This document shows, one piece after another, positions 6,045 to 6,760 of a stretch of 6,760 bases of DNA (the first letter of the stretch is position 1; every line of letters starts with the position of its first letter). The position numbers were made by a program, and so were the translations under genes. The notes beneath the pieces were generated by a model. That model worked only from the letters and a program-made list of their open reading frames with translations. It was not told the DNA's origin and made no database searches. The stretch comes from JADLDV01 sp964546355 (lineage in GTDB: Bacteria; Patescibacteriota; Minisyncoccia; Phycocordibacterales; UBA9973), in assembly GCA_964546355.1 (NCBI GenBank), contig CAZJJM010000030.1, positions 1 to 6,760 of the forward strand, given 5' to 3'.

Positions 6045-6437
6045 TTACCAAATAGTAAACAAAATTTCGCCACCGACCAATTCTTTTCGAGCATCCTTGT
6101 CTGAAAGGATTCCCTTAGGCGTAGATAAAAGAGCACTACCAAAACCATTCTTTACTGGTCTGATATCCTTCACACCGACATAGAGACGGCATGATGGTTT
6201 TGAAACGCGACTGATACCACTAATGCGTGGAGTCTTGCCATTATATGCAACACCGAGTTCAAGAACGTCAAAGCCGTCCTTTTCGGTTTTCTTTTGCACA
6301 GATGCGAGATATCCATACTTCACGAGTGATTGACCAACAGCGTATTTGATTTTTGAATACGGTACAGAAACAGACGGACGCCCTGCGTTGCCTGCGTTCT
6401 TCACCATATTGATCATGTTTGCAATAGGATCGTGCAT
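6045..6437 (-). CDS. rpsH: 30S ribosomal protein uS8
   Basis: A 130-residue primary 16S rRNA-binding protein of the small-subunit platform. In E. coli it also represses the spc operon by binding its mRNA near rplE. The N-terminal MHDPIANMINMVKNA matches the family start (TDPIADMLTRIRNA type). The conserved rRNA-binding loop STPKGILSDKDAR (105-117) and the terminal GGEILFTIW (122-130) are intact. Length is normal. The start is 30 bases after the rpsN stop, the longest spacer among the ribosomal genes; this spacer is A/T-rich, without a Shine-Dalgarno or an evident S8-type operator. Confidence 0.97.
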   Translation of the reverse strand: MHDPIANMINMVKNAGNAGRPSVSVPYSKIKYAVGQSLVKYGYLASVQKKTEKDGFDVLELGVAYNGKTPRISGISRVSKPSCRLYVGVKDIRPVKNGFGSALLSTPKGILSDKDARKELVGGEILFTIW

Positions 6438-6467
6438 AAAATAATAAAAGGTTATGTTATATCAGTG

Positions 6468-6653
6468 CTACCAAGATGACTTACGAACACCTGGGATTAC
6501 TCCCTCATTCGCGAGTTCTCGGAAACAGATACGGCACAAGCCGAAATCACGCATGTAGCCGTTTCCACGACCACACTTAAAACATCGGTTTTTTGCCCGA
6601 GTTTGGAATTTTGGTTTCTTTTGCGAACGCGCAATAACTGATTTTTTAGCCAT
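6468..6653 (-). CDS. rpsN: 30S ribosomal protein uS14, zinc-binding type
   Basis: A 61-residue small-subunit head protein of the short, zinc-containing (C+) type, also called rpsZ in some annotations. Four cysteines form the zinc ribbon: Cys24 and Cys27 (RCFKCGR), and Cys40 and Cys43 (CRICFRE). The C-terminal GVIPGVRKSSW is the usual ending. The N-terminus MAKKSVIARSQKKPKF is basic and typical. It is the only gene in the window that ends in TAG. It is the first gene of the visible operon; the expected upstream neighbour rplE (uL5) is not found in the remaining 107 bases. No Shine-Dalgarno precedes the ATG (leader GATATTATTT). Confidence 0.97.
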   Translation of the reverse strand: MAKKSVIARSQKKPKFQTRAKNRCFKCGRGNGYMRDFGLCRICFRELANEGVIPGVRKSSW

Positions 6654-6760
6654 AAATAATATCTATTAATAATGTCCTAGTGAGAATATCACGTTTTAAT
6701 GCTTGTATATTTACATAAATACACAAGGAGAAAAGCGGATTGCTCAAAAGAAAACACCAC
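6654..6760. other. Sequence upstream of rpsN, no supported gene
   Basis: These 107 bases precede rpsN. In all three minus frames the translation lacks the GFPF/GMPF-type C-terminus of uL5, so rplE does not end here. A weak extended -10 (TGATATTCT, minus strand, 6691-6683) could give a short leader for rpsN, but it has no matching -35. Two plus-strand frames stay open to the right edge (from the ATG at 6699 and from the TTG at 6703), and an AAGGAG lies at 6725-6730. A divergent gene may therefore start here, but the sequence is too short to say. Confidence 0.5.
6702..6727. repeat. Inverted repeat upstream of rpsN
   Basis: CTTGTATATTTA and TAAATACACAAG form a 12-position stem around a 2-base loop with one mismatch (6707/6722). 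In minus-strand RNA the mismatch becomes a G-U wobble, so the stem would be continuous if transcribed in the direction of rpsN. It ends about 48 bases upstream of the rpsN ATG. It could be an operator, an mRNA hairpin in a leader, or a weak end signal of an upstream gene; no U-tract follows. Confidence 0.45.

Noticed and set aside
6035..6148. 38-codon N-terminal extension of rplF
   Set aside because: It overlaps the end of rpsH in another frame and has no uL6 similarity; MSRIGKK at 6034 is the canonical start.
123..6653. Alternative genetic code with UGA recoded, suggested by no gene ending in TGA
   Set aside because: All ten proteins end at family-typical C-termini with TAA or TAG and read normally under the standard bacterial code; ten stops are too few to infer recoding.
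6689..6760. Minus-strand frame ending in TGA as the C-terminus of an upstream gene (uL5)
   Set aside because: The 23 residues do not resemble the uL5 C-terminus, and no other family is recognisable.
1..6760. CRISPR array, insertion sequence, tRNA or rRNA gene, prophage or defence genes
   Set aside because: No regularly spaced repeats, transposase, integrase or RNA-gene-like structure was seen on either strand.

Overview
The window is a compact block of ten genes, all on the minus strand, so the biological order runs from high to low coordinates: rpsN (uS14), rpsH (uS8), rplF (uL6), rplR (uL18), rpsE (uS5), rplO (uL15), secY, an adenylate-kinase-like gene, map, and a DUF3095-family gene. The order matches the second half of the bacterial spc ribosomal operon followed by the secY-adk-map arrangement seen in many bacteria. 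The DNA is A+T-rich, spacers are very short, and nine of the ten genes end in TAA (rpsN ends in TAG).

The likely source is a Patescibacteria/CPR bacterium, plausibly of the Parcubacteria group. The main support is that rpmD (uL30) is missing between rpsE and rplO, where only 10 bases remain; loss of uL30 is a known trait of that radiation. A glycine/arginine-rich uS5 N-terminus, a divergent short-lid adenylate kinase and small proteins fit. This is inference from gene content, not a phylogenetic placement.

Layout from the right edge: 6654-6760 has no recognisable gene. It does not encode the C-terminus of uL5, which normally precedes uS14, and it carries an A/T-rich inverted repeat, so an operon start or rearrangement may lie here. 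From 6653 down to 2778, seven genes (six ribosomal proteins and SecY) are separated by 6-30 bases. A strong 16-bp hairpin with a U-tract at 2727-2763 ends this unit. Immediately behind it a TGGTAAAAT element lies 6 bases before the adk ATG. The adk and map genes are one base apart. The DUF3095 gene has an excellent extended -10 (TGATATAAT) 7 bases before its ATG. Both placements predict leaderless or near-leaderless mRNAs. The left edge (1-122) is noncoding as far as can be told and holds two A/T-rich palindromes.

Functionally, the first unit makes 30S and 50S proteins plus the SecYEG channel. Adk balances adenine nucleotides and MetAP trims N-terminal methionine from new proteins. The DUF3095 protein is the outlier: its N-terminal half resembles the class III nucleotide cyclase core, with two candidate metal-binding aspartates, but its biological role is unknown. 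No gene in the window has a convincing Shine-Dalgarno sequence at normal distance, and in eight of ten the bases just before ATG are only A or T. Most of the window is ordinary housekeeping; the DUF3095 gene, its promoter and the initiation pattern are the parts worth a second look.
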